DNA from: Peptoniphilaceae bacterium
GTDB lineage: Bacteria; Bacillota; Clostridia; Tissierellales; Peptoniphilaceae
Direction of reading: 5' to 3'
Length of the DNA stretch: 21,589 bases
Assembly: GCA_029983595.1 (NCBI GenBank)
Contig: JASBZD010000010.1
Location: 1-21,589, forward strand
The position numbers and the translations under genes are program-made. Numbering within the stretch: the first letter of the stretch is position 1; each line of letters starts with the position of its first letter. This document shows, one piece after another, positions 6,000-13,475 of this stretch. Below the pieces are notes generated by a model. It saw only the letters and a list, made by a program, of their open reading frames with translations. It searched no databases and was not told the origin of the DNA.

Positions 6000-7304
6000 A
6001 TGGAAGAGAATTTATTTAAAGATAAAAGTTTAATCTTAAAATTTATCATATTAAGTGTTATAGGAGTTTTTATGTTTTTTGTGCCAATCGAAATAAAAAG
6101 CATAAACTCTATACCTATCGCTCATATTTTGAATTATTTAATAGAAAACTTTTATAATATATTAAAATATTTAGCTACTATTATTATAATAATTGGTGCA
6201 ATAAAGCCTATTACAAATAAAACATTTAATGAAAATCCTACGGCATTAATATTTAATATTGGAAAAATTATAGGGGCTATTTTTACGATTTTATTAGTTA
6301 CAAATATGGCTCCAGAGGCCATTTCTAGAGATGATACTGGACCTTTTATGTTTAATAACTTAGTAATGAGAGTAATGCTTCTTATTCCAATATGCGCGAT
6401 TTTTCTTACATTTTTATTGGACTATGGATTTGTAGATTTTATTGGTGAATTTTTAAAACCTATAATGCGTGTAGTTTTTAAATCTCCAGGAGAGACTTCA
6501 GTAGTTTTATTAGCTTCATTTTTAGGTTCCCCATCTGTCGGGATAGTAATGGCTAATGATATGTATCTAGAGGGAAGATATAATTTAAGAGAAGCTACTC
6601 TTTCAGTAACTAGTTTTTCTATAGCTACAGTATCATTTATGTCGATTATTGTAGAAACTGCTGATTTAATGGATTATTGGTCTTTATATTTATTAGTCAG
6701 TATTATTTCAGCACTCATAGTAAGTGCTATTACAGCTAGAATTTATCCATTATCAAAAATAAGCGAAACTTATAAAAAAGATGTGGGTAATGAAAAAGCG
6801 TCCCAAAATGGAAATATATTTGAGAGAGCGTTAAATAATGCACTAAATACTGCTAAAAATTCTGGAAAGATATTACCGCGAATTACAAAAAAACTTACCA
6901 ACTCTGTGCGCATGCTTTTTGAAGTATTGCCTAACTTTATGTCAATTGGGATTATTGCGTTAGTTTTAGTAAATTATACTAAGATATTTGATTATATTGG
7001 GATGATTTTCTACCCACTTACATCACTTCTTAGAATTCCAGAGCCGATGCTTGCGGCAAAAGCCTCTATTCTCGGACTAGCAGAGATATTTTTACCAGTT
7101 ACTCTATCGGTAGGCGCTCCATTTAAAACTAGATTTATATTATCGACTCTAGCAGTAACTCAGATGCTGATGTTTTCTGATAATATCACTACGATAATGG
7201 CATCAGATATAGAAGTATCTATTAAAGATATACTAATTATATGGTTTGAAAGAACAGTTATAGGATTTATTGTAGTAAGTTTAATAGCTCATATTTTATT
7301 TTAA
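6000..7304 (+). CDS. YjiH-family multispanning membrane protein, paralogue 1 (Gate/nucleoside-recognition domain)
   Basis: 434 residues with many hydrophobic segments (for example about 11-30, 55-70, 85-102, 125-147, 202-217, 228-246, 312-327, 375-392 and 411-433), so an inner-membrane protein with eight to ten spans. The motifs IPICAIFLTFLLDYGF (129-144), LASFLGSPSVG (171-181), NFMSIG (312-317) and IPEPMLAAKA (346-355) match the YjiH family, whose members carry the Gate domain found in nucleoside transporters and sporulation SpmA/B proteins. No substrate is established, so transport is an inference from fold. A paralogue with many identical stretches is encoded at 8673-9992. The start has only a weak AAGGA ribosome binding site. 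It follows pgeF by 19 bases and ends at a strong terminator. Confidence 0.8.
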   Translation: MEENLFKDKSLILKFIILSVIGVFMFFVPIEIKSINSIPIAHILNYLIENFYNILKYLATIIIIIGAIKPITNKTFNENPTALIFNIGKIIGAIFTILLVTNMAPEAISRDDTGPFMFNNLVMRVMLLIPICAIFLTFLLDYGFVDFIGEFLKPIMRVVFKSPGETSVVLLASFLGSPSVGIVMANDMYLEGRYNLREATLSVTSFSIATVSFMSIIVETADLMDYWSLYLLVSIISALIVSAITARIYPLSKISETYKKDVGNEKASQNGNIFERALNNALNTAKNSGKILPRITKKLTNSVRMLFEVLPNFMSIGIIALVLVNYTKIFDYIGMIFYPLTSLLRIPEPMLAAKASILGLAEIFLPVTLSVGAPFKTRFILSTLAVTQMLMFSDNITTIMASDIEVSIKDILIIWFERTVIGFIVVSLIAHILF

Positions 7305-7309
7305 ATTAT

Positions 7310-7342
7310 CTCTTGAGGTTAGATTGCCTCAAGAGTTTTTTT
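7310..7342 (+). terminator. Intrinsic terminator after the first yjiH-like gene
   Basis: A perfect 9-bp stem (7310-7318 with 7327-7335), an 8-base loop and seven Ts (7336-7342). The hairpin overlaps the last codons of the convergent araC-type gene. The minus-strand side lacks a clean T-run, so it mainly serves the plus strand. Confidence 0.85.
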
Positions 7343-8521
7343 ATATTCACGTGGTGAAATTCCCTCTATATCCTTAAATATTTTTGAGTAATAACTATAA
7401 TTATCAAAACCTACTTCTTCTGAAATATCATAAAGTGATTTATCTTTATTTAAAATTAACTCTTTTGATTTTTCAATTCTCACCTTCTGAACATATATTG
7501 AAAACCCAACTCCCTCAGTTTTTTTAAATAATCTACTAAAATAAGAGTTGCTATATCCTATGATTTCTGCCATCTTATCTATATTTAGATTTTGCATATA
7601 ATATTTATCTATATAGGCTTTAGATATCTCAATATAATCAATATTAGATTTATGAAGCAGAGTGCTATATTCTAAGAGATTTGTCAAAACTAGATCTCTT
7701 ACCCCATCTGAAGTATTTTCTTTTATAATTTTACTGATATATTCAGATAAGATTACTGAATTATTTATTTTTAAAATATTAGAAAAGTATAATGAGATTT
7801 CAGAAAGTAACAGCAACGAAGTAGATTTTATTAGATTTTCTTTAGTATTACTTTTTAATAATTTTTCAAAATAAAATGAAACATAAAATTCTATATTTTC
7901 TTTATTATTTTTAATAATCTCTATAATTAGGTTTTGGATAAGTTTAGTAATATCAAGTTCAATAGAATCGCTAAAGATATTTGCTTTATTTCCTACAATT
8001 ACCGAATTATCGCCTTTTATAAAAATATTTTCTAAAGCTCTAAATGACTCTTCATAACTTTCCGAAATTTTATAAATATTTCCACAATAGTTACTAAGCC
8101 CAATACTCACCGAATGGCCTGTCTCTTTAGTTAGGTTATTTTTTAAATTTTCAGTAAAATTTAAGATTTCAGTCTCATTATTTTCTAAGTTTTTAAATTT
8201 ATAATCAATAAAAAGAACTACTTTATCAGTTCCTAATAGACTAGTAGAGATAGCTTTATAATCTCTAGTTAATTCTCTAGTTTTATCTAATAAGAGTTTT
8301 TTTGATTTATATCTCATAGTATTTGGGTCATCTACAAATAGCTCCCAAAAATCATCATAGATAATTGTCATTACATAGTTAGGTATTATATCAATATTTA
8401 GATCGAAAAATACATCTTTTAAAACATTAAATCTAATATAATTTGAATAGATTAAACTTCTTATATATTCACTAGTGAAAATATCTAAAGTTACGTCATC
8501 TGGTAAGTTTATCTCAATCAT
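7319..8521 (-). CDS. AraC-family transcriptional regulator with degenerate GGDEF/CdaR-like sensory region
   Basis: Read from ATG 8521 this is 400 residues. A start at 8533 would add four residues, but 8521 has GGAGA five bases upstream (8526-8530) and fits the predicted promoter better. The C-terminal 100 residues form two helix-turn-helix units of the AraC type: MAEIIGYSNSYFSRLFKK (317-334) and ISEEVGFDNYSYYSKIFK (366-383), ending with GISPREYKK (387-395). The region around 50-180 (VVLFIDY at 101-107, VSIGLSN at 138-144, SYEESFRALE at 155-164) resembles the diverged GGDEF-like domain found in CdaR and YesN-type regulators, with no catalytic GGDEF motif. It probably responds to a small ligand. 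It is divergent from the second yjiH gene and convergent with the first; control of one or both is the obvious hypothesis. Codons are very AT-rich, like its neighbours. Confidence 0.85.
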   Translation of the reverse strand: MIEINLPDDVTLDIFTSEYIRSLIYSNYIRFNVLKDVFFDLNIDIIPNYVMTIIYDDFWELFVDDPNTMRYKSKKLLLDKTRELTRDYKAISTSLLGTDKVVLFIDYKFKNLENNETEILNFTENLKNNLTKETGHSVSIGLSNYCGNIYKISESYEESFRALENIFIKGDNSVIVGNKANIFSDSIELDITKLIQNLIIEIIKNNKENIEFYVSFYFEKLLKSNTKENLIKSTSLLLLSEISLYFSNILKINNSVILSEYISKIIKENTSDGVRDLVLTNLLEYSTLLHKSNIDYIEISKAYIDKYYMQNLNIDKMAEIIGYSNSYFSRLFKKTEGVGFSIYVQKVRIEKSKELILNKDKSLYDISEEVGFDNYSYYSKIFKDIEGISPREYKKTLEAI

Positions 8522-8541
8522 AATTATCTCCATATATTATA

Positions 8542-8569
8542 ATAATATTAATAATAATACATATGACAA
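8542..8569 (-). promoter_or_regulatory. Promoter of the AraC-type regulator
   Basis: On the minus strand TTGTCA (8569-8564) and TATTAT (8547-8542) are separated by 16 bases. Initiation near 8535 supports ATG 8521 as the start. The -35 box overlaps the first copy of a direct repeat, which would fit autoregulation. Confidence 0.5.
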
Positions 8570-8597
8570 AATAATTAAAGTTTTAGACAATATTCTT
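8562..8597. repeat. 21-bp-phased direct repeat, candidate AraC-type operator
   Basis: The 15-base segments at 8562-8576 and 8583-8597 share about 10 of 15 positions, including an exact GACAA core, with cores 21 bases apart (8565 and 8586), i.e. two helical turns. AraC-family dimers typically bind half-sites repeated at this spacing. The second copy ends two bases before the -35 box of the yjiH paralogue, a class II activator position. In such AT-rich DNA chance similarity cannot be excluded. Confidence 0.35.
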
Positions 8598-8599
8598 TA

Positions 8600-8628
8600 T
8601 TACAACAGAAATCGTTATCTTTTAAAAT
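8600..8628 (+). promoter_or_regulatory. Promoter of the second yjiH-like gene
   Basis: TTACAA (8600-8605) and TAAAAT (8623-8628) are separated by exactly 17 bases. Predicted initiation near 8635 leaves a leader of about 38 bases containing AGGAGGTG (8660-8667). Confidence 0.55.
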
Positions 8629-8672
8629 AAACATAAGCACAAAAGGTGTAATAATAATTAGGAGGTGCGAAT

Positions 8673-9992
8673 ATGGAAAATAGATTAGATGAAAGCGTCC
8701 TAAAAGAACCACTTTTAATAATAAAATTCTTATTACTTAGTGCAATTGGCGTTTTTATGTTTTTTATTCCGATCAATATTAATGGCCAATCGACCATTCC
8801 TGTTGAATTCGTAATCACATATCTCATAGAGAACTTCCCGTTATTTTTTAAATGGTATGCATTTATAATAATAATGTATGGTGCTATTAGACCATTTATT
8901 AAAAAAACATGGAATAGAAGTGGGATAGACATAGCTTTTACTATAACAAAATTAATTGGTGCTGTAATGACACTAATTTATTTTTCGGGTAGAGCTCCAG
9001 AAGCTATAGCAAGACCAGATCACGCACCATTTATTTTTGAAAATCTGGCTATTCAAGTAGGTACGCTAATACCTATATGTTCGATATTTCTTACATTCTT
9101 AATGGATTATGGGTTTGTAGACTTTGTTGGAAGATTTTTAAAACCTGTAATGAGAACTATTTGGAGAACTCCGGGGCGTACAGCAGTAGTAGCTGTAGCT
9201 TCATTTATGGGATCTACTGCAGTAGGCGTAATGATGTGTAACGATCTTTATAAACAAAGAAAATATTCACTAAGAGAAGCTATTCTTGTAGTAACAGGAT
9301 TCTCGACAGTAAGTATTTCATTCTTTGTAGTAATCGCAAAAACTGCTGGAATTATGGACCATTGGGGAGCATATTTCTTTACTGCATTATTTGTGACTTT
9401 CTTAGTTACAGCGATAACAGTAAGAATTCCACCAATTTCAAAATATCCAAACACTTATTATGAGAATCAACCAGGTATCCCTGAAGACACGATTGAGGGA
9501 AATCTAGTTAAGGGAGCTTTTGTAGAAGCGTTAAATATGACAAAAAAAGCAGGTTCAGTAGTTCCAAGAACTATAAGAAATGTAATAGACTCATTTGAAC
9601 TAGTATTTGAAGTACTGCCAAACTTTATGTCAATAGGCCTAATTGCATTAATCATGGTAGCTTATACAAAAATATTTGACTATTTAGGATATATTTTCTA
9701 TCCACTAACTTTATTATTAAGAATTCCTGAGCCTCTACTAGCAGCTAAAGCAGCTTTTATGGGACTTGCAGAGATGTTCTTACCAGTATTAGTTATAAAA
9801 GATGCGCCAATAGTGACAAGATTTATCTTATGTGTAATGAGTGTAGGACAAGTATTGATGTTCTCTACTACAATCCCAACTATTATGGCGTCAGAAATAC
9901 CAGTTTCAATTAAAGAATTAGTAAAAGTCTGGTTTATAAGGACAGTTCTTATATTCTTAATAACTGTACCGATCGCATATATTATATTTTAA
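8673..9992 (+). CDS. YjiH-family multispanning membrane protein, paralogue 2
   Basis: 439 residues, a clear paralogue of the protein encoded at 6000-7304. The two share long near-identical blocks such as LIPICSIFLTFLMDYGFVDF, FEVLPNFMSIG, YTKIFDY, LLRIPEPLLAAKAA, LAEMFLPV and EIPVSIK, and they align end to end. It is predicted to be a multi-helix inner-membrane protein with a Gate (nucleoside-recognition) domain. The physiological substrate of the YjiH family is unknown. Compared with paralogue 1 it has a stronger ribosome binding site (AGGAGGTG), its own promoter and more C-ending codons, suggesting higher expression. It is divergent from an AraC-type regulator and is followed 56 bases later by a flavin reductase-like gene, with no terminator between them, so the two are probably one operon. 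Confidence 0.82.
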   Translation: MENRLDESVLKEPLLIIKFLLLSAIGVFMFFIPININGQSTIPVEFVITYLIENFPLFFKWYAFIIIMYGAIRPFIKKTWNRSGIDIAFTITKLIGAVMTLIYFSGRAPEAIARPDHAPFIFENLAIQVGTLIPICSIFLTFLMDYGFVDFVGRFLKPVMRTIWRTPGRTAVVAVASFMGSTAVGVMMCNDLYKQRKYSLREAILVVTGFSTVSISFFVVIAKTAGIMDHWGAYFFTALFVTFLVTAITVRIPPISKYPNTYYENQPGIPEDTIEGNLVKGAFVEALNMTKKAGSVVPRTIRNVIDSFELVFEVLPNFMSIGLIALIMVAYTKIFDYLGYIFYPLTLLLRIPEPLLAAKAAFMGLAEMFLPVLVIKDAPIVTRFILCVMSVGQVLMFSTTIPTIMASEIPVSIKELVKVWFIRTVLIFLITVPIAYIIF

Positions 9993-10048
9993 TTAATTTA
10001 GGAAGAATTTAGAAAACATATATTATAAAAATTTAGGAGGGAAAAATA

Positions 10049-10726
10049 ATGTTTTACGAACCAAAGAAAAATAACCACGGAATGCCACACGCACCATTTA
10101 AATCATGTACTGTACCTAGAGTAATCGGATGGATCTCTACAAAAAACCCAGATGGAACTGATAATATCGCTCCATATTCACAATTTACAAACGTAACTTT
10201 TGACCCACCAACAGTAATTTTCTCAGCTAACAAAAACGTAGATTTCGATCACAAAAGAACTGTAGAAAATATTCAAAGAACTGGACAATTTGTTTATAAC
10301 ATGGTTCCATATGAACTAGCTGAAGCTATGAATAAAACTTCTGCTTACGAATTCCCAGAAGAATTTGAAGATAAATTTGCATTTGCTGGACTAACAAAAG
10401 CTGAATCTAATTTAGTAGACGTAGCAAGAGTAGCAGAATCTCCAGTACAATATGAATGTGAATATTACCAAACAATTATGATTCCTGGAAATGACGAAAT
10501 AAACAGTGTAGATTTAATTATCGGTAGAGTAGTAGGAATTCACATTAAAGATGAGTTTATTACTGAAGATGGTAGAGTAGATATCTTAAAAATCAAACCG
10601 GTTGCAAGATTAGGATACTATGACTTCACATATGTAGATAACAGCTTTGAAATGTTTCCACCAAAAGCTTCTCCAGAAAAACAAAGACTTATCGATTTAG
10701 GTCTTGAAGGAACTAAAATAGATTAA
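10049..10726 (+). CDS. Flavin reductase-like / FMN-binding split-barrel protein
   Basis: 225 residues of the flavin reductase-like domain family (DIM6/NTAB type). Characteristic features are PRVIGWISTKNPDG (24-37), NIAPYSQF (39-46) and FDPPTVIFS (51-59), the FMN-binding half of the split barrel, followed by a TVENI-type helix and a C-terminal region with IGRVVGI and KPVARLGY. Family members bind FMN and reduce it or use it in oxidoreductions; a specific substrate cannot be read from sequence. Very strong AGGAGGG (10035-10041) and unusually frequent C-ending codons (AAC, TTC, ATC) compared with most of the window suggest high expression. Probably co-transcribed with the YjiH paralogue upstream. 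A bidirectional terminator follows. Confidence 0.85.
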   Translation: MFYEPKKNNHGMPHAPFKSCTVPRVIGWISTKNPDGTDNIAPYSQFTNVTFDPPTVIFSANKNVDFDHKRTVENIQRTGQFVYNMVPYELAEAMNKTSAYEFPEEFEDKFAFAGLTKAESNLVDVARVAESPVQYECEYYQTIMIPGNDEINSVDLIIGRVVGIHIKDEFITEDGRVDILKIKPVARLGYYDFTYVDNSFEMFPPKASPEKQRLIDLGLEGTKID

Positions 10727-10735
10727 TAAAAAAAT

Positions 10736-10773
10736 AAAACTCTTGGATTTATAAAATTTCCAAGAGTTTTTTT
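10736..10773. terminator. Bidirectional intrinsic terminator between convergent genes
   Basis: A perfect 10-bp stem (10738-10747 with 10759-10768) and an 11-base loop. T7 lies on the plus strand (10767-10773) and an A-rich left flank gives a U-rich tail on the minus strand. It sits between the flavin reductase gene (+) and the lipoprotein gene (-), so it can serve both. Confidence 0.85.
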
Positions 10774-10782
10774 ATGTCTTTG

Positions 10783-11496
10783 TTATTTAACTTCTTCTAC
10801 TTTACCATCTTCATATTTAAATTTTGTTGTATCTTTTTGGCCAGCAGCTTCAATAACTAATTTAAAAGTATCTTTATCTTTTTCATCTTCTTCAACAGTT
10901 ATTTCACCATGTTGTAAAAAGTCATCAAATAATATATGAGCATTTGCGTCATTATCGTATAAAACTACTTTATAATTATGGCCAGTATCCCACATAACTT
11001 CACCAGAATCATCGATTTCAGCATCCGTGTATAAAGCTACTTCAAAATTTTCAAATTCATAGCTATCATATTCGTTAAAATCTTCTAAATCTACTTCTTC
11101 TTTCTTTTCAGGTATATTCTCAGAAAGTTCTCCAGTAGTTTCGATAGTATCAATAGATTCTATTTCATTATCCTTGTTATAAGAAATTTTTATTTTATCG
11201 CCTATTTTTAAATTTTTCGCTATATCTTCAGATATTTTAAATGTTATATTAGAAGAGTCATCAGTTGAGTCCTCATTTTCACTTAATACTATTTCACCAT
11301 TTTCAATAGATTTAATATATCCTTCAGTTTCTTTAGAACTTTCAACTTCCTCTTCTATTTTTACTTGTTGTTCACTATTTACTTGTTCATTTGCTGTTTT
11401 ATTTTCTTCTACGGCTTTAGTATCTGGTGCTTTAGCCTTATTGCATCCAGTAAGAATTAATAATGCACACGAAATTATAATTAATGATTTTTTCAT
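10783..11496 (-). CDS. Secreted lipoprotein of unknown function
   Basis: 237 residues. The N-terminus is a lipoprotein signal: KK, a hydrophobic stretch (about 4-15) and the lipobox LTGC with C18 as the lipidated residue. It is followed by a Glu/Lys/Asn-rich flexible linker (about 19-57). Residues about 58-120 (EGYIKSIENGEIVLSE, then a segment ending KIGDKIKISYNKD) resemble the small beta-barrel of DUF3221-type lipoproteins, which is a weak assignment. The C-terminal part (about 135-237) is acidic and has alternating strand-like segments. The protein is anchored to the outer face of the membrane; function unknown. ATG 11496 has GGAGGT (minus strand, about 11503-11508). Single-gene unit with its own promoter, ending at the shared terminator. 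Confidence 0.8.
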   Translation of the reverse strand: MKKSLIIISCALLILTGCNKAKAPDTKAVEENKTANEQVNSEQQVKIEEEVESSKETEGYIKSIENGEIVLSENEDSTDDSSNITFKISEDIAKNLKIGDKIKISYNKDNEIESIDTIETTGELSENIPEKKEEVDLEDFNEYDSYEFENFEVALYTDAEIDDSGEVMWDTGHNYKVVLYDNDANAHILFDDFLQHGEITVEEDEKDKDTFKLVIEAAGQKDTTKFKYEDGKVEEVK

Positions 11497-11529
11497 AATT
11501 TTACCTCCATTGTGTCCTAACTATATATT

Positions 11530-11558
11530 AATATATTTTAACATTAATATAGTTACAA
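11530..11558 (-). promoter_or_regulatory. Promoter of the lipoprotein gene
   Basis: On the minus strand TTGTAA (11558-11553) and TATATT (11535-11530) are 17 bases apart. Initiation near 11523 gives a leader of about 27 bases with the GGAGGT site. No equally good promoter was found for the divergent citG. Confidence 0.45.
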
Positions 11559-11603
11559 AAAAGTTTCAAGTTATAGTATATAATAAAATTTGTCGGAGGA
11601 TAT

Positions 11604-12461
11604 ATGGATTTTTATAAAAAAGTTGATATGTTGGCTAAAAAGGCTCTAACTTATGAGGTATTACTAAGCCCAAAACCTGGTCTTGTAGATAGATTTGATT
11701 CTGGAGCACATAATGATATGGGTATTTACACTTTTATGGATTCTATCGAAAGTCTAGATAATTATCTATATGATTGTACGAAAGCGGGATATGAGTATAA
11801 GGGTGCTAATTATTATGAAATATTAGATATAATTCGTCCTTTAGGAATAGAAGCTGAAAATAGAATGCTAGAGGCGACTGGTGGTATAAATACTCATAAA
11901 GGAGCTATTTTTATTTTTGGTATTTTATGCGCTGCTATAGGAAATGTTAAGTCAAGTAATAAAGAGATAAATTTTAAAAATATTTCTCATACTTCTTCAA
12001 TGATTGCTTATAATATTTTAGATGATTTTAAGATAGTAGATTCTAATAATCTAACTTATGGGACGAGTCAATTTAAAAACTTGGGTCTTACTGGAATTAG
12101 AGGTGAGGTAAAAGATGGCTTCCCATCGATTAAGGGTTCTCTTATAAAATTTATAGATACTATAGAAGAAGGCTTTAATGAAAAGATAGCTCTTGGGGAG
12201 TCTTTATTATATCTTATGAGCATATTAGATGACTCAAATGTAATAGGAAGAACTGGAGCTGAAGGCTTAGAATATATGAGAAAATCTGTAAATAGTATAA
12301 TCGAAAAAGGTGGGTATAAAACTAGCTGTGGTCTAGATCTAATAAGTAAAACAAATATTGATTTTATAAATAGAAGAATAAGCCCTGGAGGGTGTGCTGA
12401 TCTAGCTTCTGCCACGTTATTTATCTACTGGGTAGAGAGTTGTGGATTTCTTGAAATTTGA
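11604..12461 (+). CDS. citG: Triphosphoribosyl-dephospho-CoA synthase (CitG family)
   Basis: 285 residues, normal for CitG. The enzyme condenses ATP with dephospho-CoA to make the prosthetic-group precursor of citrate lyase (and, as MdcB, of malonate decarboxylase) acyl carrier protein. Family blocks are present: EVLLSPKPGLVDRFDSGAH (19-37), a TGGINTHKGAIF block, GIRGEV, DSNVIGRTG and RRISPGGCADLLA-like SPGGCADLAS near the C-terminus. ATG 11604 has CGGAGGA at 11594-11600. No citrate lyase (citCDEF), citX or malonate decarboxylase gene lies in the window, so the partner enzyme is elsewhere or absent. The next gene starts 54 bases after the stop from its own promoter. Divergent from a lipoprotein gene. 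Confidence 0.88.
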   Translation: MDFYKKVDMLAKKALTYEVLLSPKPGLVDRFDSGAHNDMGIYTFMDSIESLDNYLYDCTKAGYEYKGANYYEILDIIRPLGIEAENRMLEATGGINTHKGAIFIFGILCAAIGNVKSSNKEINFKNISHTSSMIAYNILDDFKIVDSNNLTYGTSQFKNLGLTGIRGEVKDGFPSIKGSLIKFIDTIEEGFNEKIALGESLLYLMSILDDSNVIGRTGAEGLEYMRKSVNSIIEKGGYKTSCGLDLISKTNIDFINRRISPGGCADLASATLFIYWVESCGFLEI

Positions 12462-12479
12462 TATAAAAACTGATATTAT
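12451..12479 (+). promoter_or_regulatory. Promoter of the lcp-idi operon
   Basis: TTGAAA (12451-12456) and TATTAT (12474-12479) are 17 bases apart, with the -35 box inside the last citG codons. Predicted initiation is near 12486, 30 bases before the LCP start codon. Confidence 0.55.
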
Positions 12480-12515
12480 AAAGTCTAATACTAATAGAAT
12501 GAAGGTATTTTAATA

Positions 12516-13469
12516 ATGAAAAAGAGATTTTTGCTATCTTTTTTAATTGCTTTTATAATTTTTGGAGCTGGATATTTCTGGCTTTTTAATAAAATTGAAG
12601 GCGGTATGAGTAGAGCGGAAAAAATAGAGAGAGAATCTGGAATTGGGGAAATTAAAGATGCAGAGTCTAACCCGATATCAGATGACCTAAATGAGGTATT
12701 TTTCCTCTTAGTAGGTGTAGATACTGACTCTGTAGATAGAAAAAAATCACACGAGAAAAAAGATATTGGAATAAGATCTGATACTATGATGCTTGTGCGT
12801 GTAAACTTTGATGATGGTAGTGTAAGAATTATGTCCCTACCAAGAGATTCGCGTGTACCAGTTAATGGAAGTCTTGATAAGTTAAACCATGCCCATTCTT
12901 ATGGCGGTATGCCTCTATTAATGGAGACGGTTAGGGATTTTACTGATCTAGATGTAAGAAATTATGTAAGAGTCGATTTTGATGCTGTAGAAAAAATAGT
13001 TGATGCTATTGGTGGAGTCGAGGTCGATATTCCTGAAAAAATGTATAAAGAAGGCTCTGATCCGGGTCGTGAATTCGTTATAGATTTTGAGCCTGGCAGA
13101 CAAAGACTTAATGGAAAACAAGCAGTTTTATTTTTAAGATATAGAGAATATGAAGATGGAGATTTAGGAAGAGTTAGAAATCAGCAGTATTTTATGAAAG
13201 AGATGATTAAACAAGCTCTAGCTCCAAAAAATATCTTTAAAATTCCTGAACTTTTAGATATTTACTCCAATTATGTAGATACTAACCTTGGTACTAACAT
13301 GGTTTATGCAGGTGCTAGAATGGCTACAAGATTAGATTTAGATAATATAGAAACTACTACTTATCCTGGTGAAGAAAAAAGATTAGAACTAAGTTATTAT
13401 ATTTTAGATAAAGAAGAAGGACCAAAACTTTTAAAAGAATATTTTGGCGATTACCTATTAGATAAATAG
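12516..13469 (+). CDS. LytR-CpsA-Psr (LCP) family glycopolymer ligase
   Basis: 317 residues. One N-terminal membrane helix (about 5-23) anchors an extracytoplasmic LCP catalytic domain (about 60-235). Conserved LCP elements are visible: FFLLVGVDT (62-70), RSDTMMLV (87-94; D89), SLPRDSRV (107-114; R110, D111, R113), DKLNHAH (121-127), IGGVEVDIPE (165-174), and the basic cluster FLRYRE plus GRVRNQQ (206-224). LCP proteins transfer wall teichoic acid or other glycopolymers from an undecaprenyl-phosphate carrier to peptidoglycan. Length suggests a minimal protein without the extra C-terminal LytR domain. The ribosome binding site is modest (GAAGG, about 12501-12505). It is followed six bases later by idi; the isoprenoid carrier that LCP acts on gives a loose thematic link. 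Confidence 0.9.
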   Translation: MKKRFLLSFLIAFIIFGAGYFWLFNKIEGGMSRAEKIERESGIGEIKDAESNPISDDLNEVFFLLVGVDTDSVDRKKSHEKKDIGIRSDTMMLVRVNFDDGSVRIMSLPRDSRVPVNGSLDKLNHAHSYGGMPLLMETVRDFTDLDVRNYVRVDFDAVEKIVDAIGGVEVDIPEKMYKEGSDPGREFVIDFEPGRQRLNGKQAVLFLRYREYEDGDLGRVRNQQYFMKEMIKQALAPKNIFKIPELLDIYSNYVDTNLGTNMVYAGARMATRLDLDNIETTTYPGEEKRLELSYYILDKEEGPKLLKEYFGDYLLDK

Positions 13470-13475
13470 AGGTGG

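Noticed and set aside
8522..8533. AraC regulator start at 8533
   Set aside because: It would place the GGAGA ribosome binding site inside the coding sequence and the start codon almost at the predicted transcription start; 8521 fits both better.
8615..8932. 105-codon minus-strand ORF over the yjiH promoter and N-terminus
   Set aside because: It overlaps the promoter and start of a conserved membrane protein gene and has no family features.
12068..12415. 115-codon minus-strand ORF inside citG
   Set aside because: Antisense shadow of a well-conserved CitG sequence; no ribosome binding site and no recognisable protein features.
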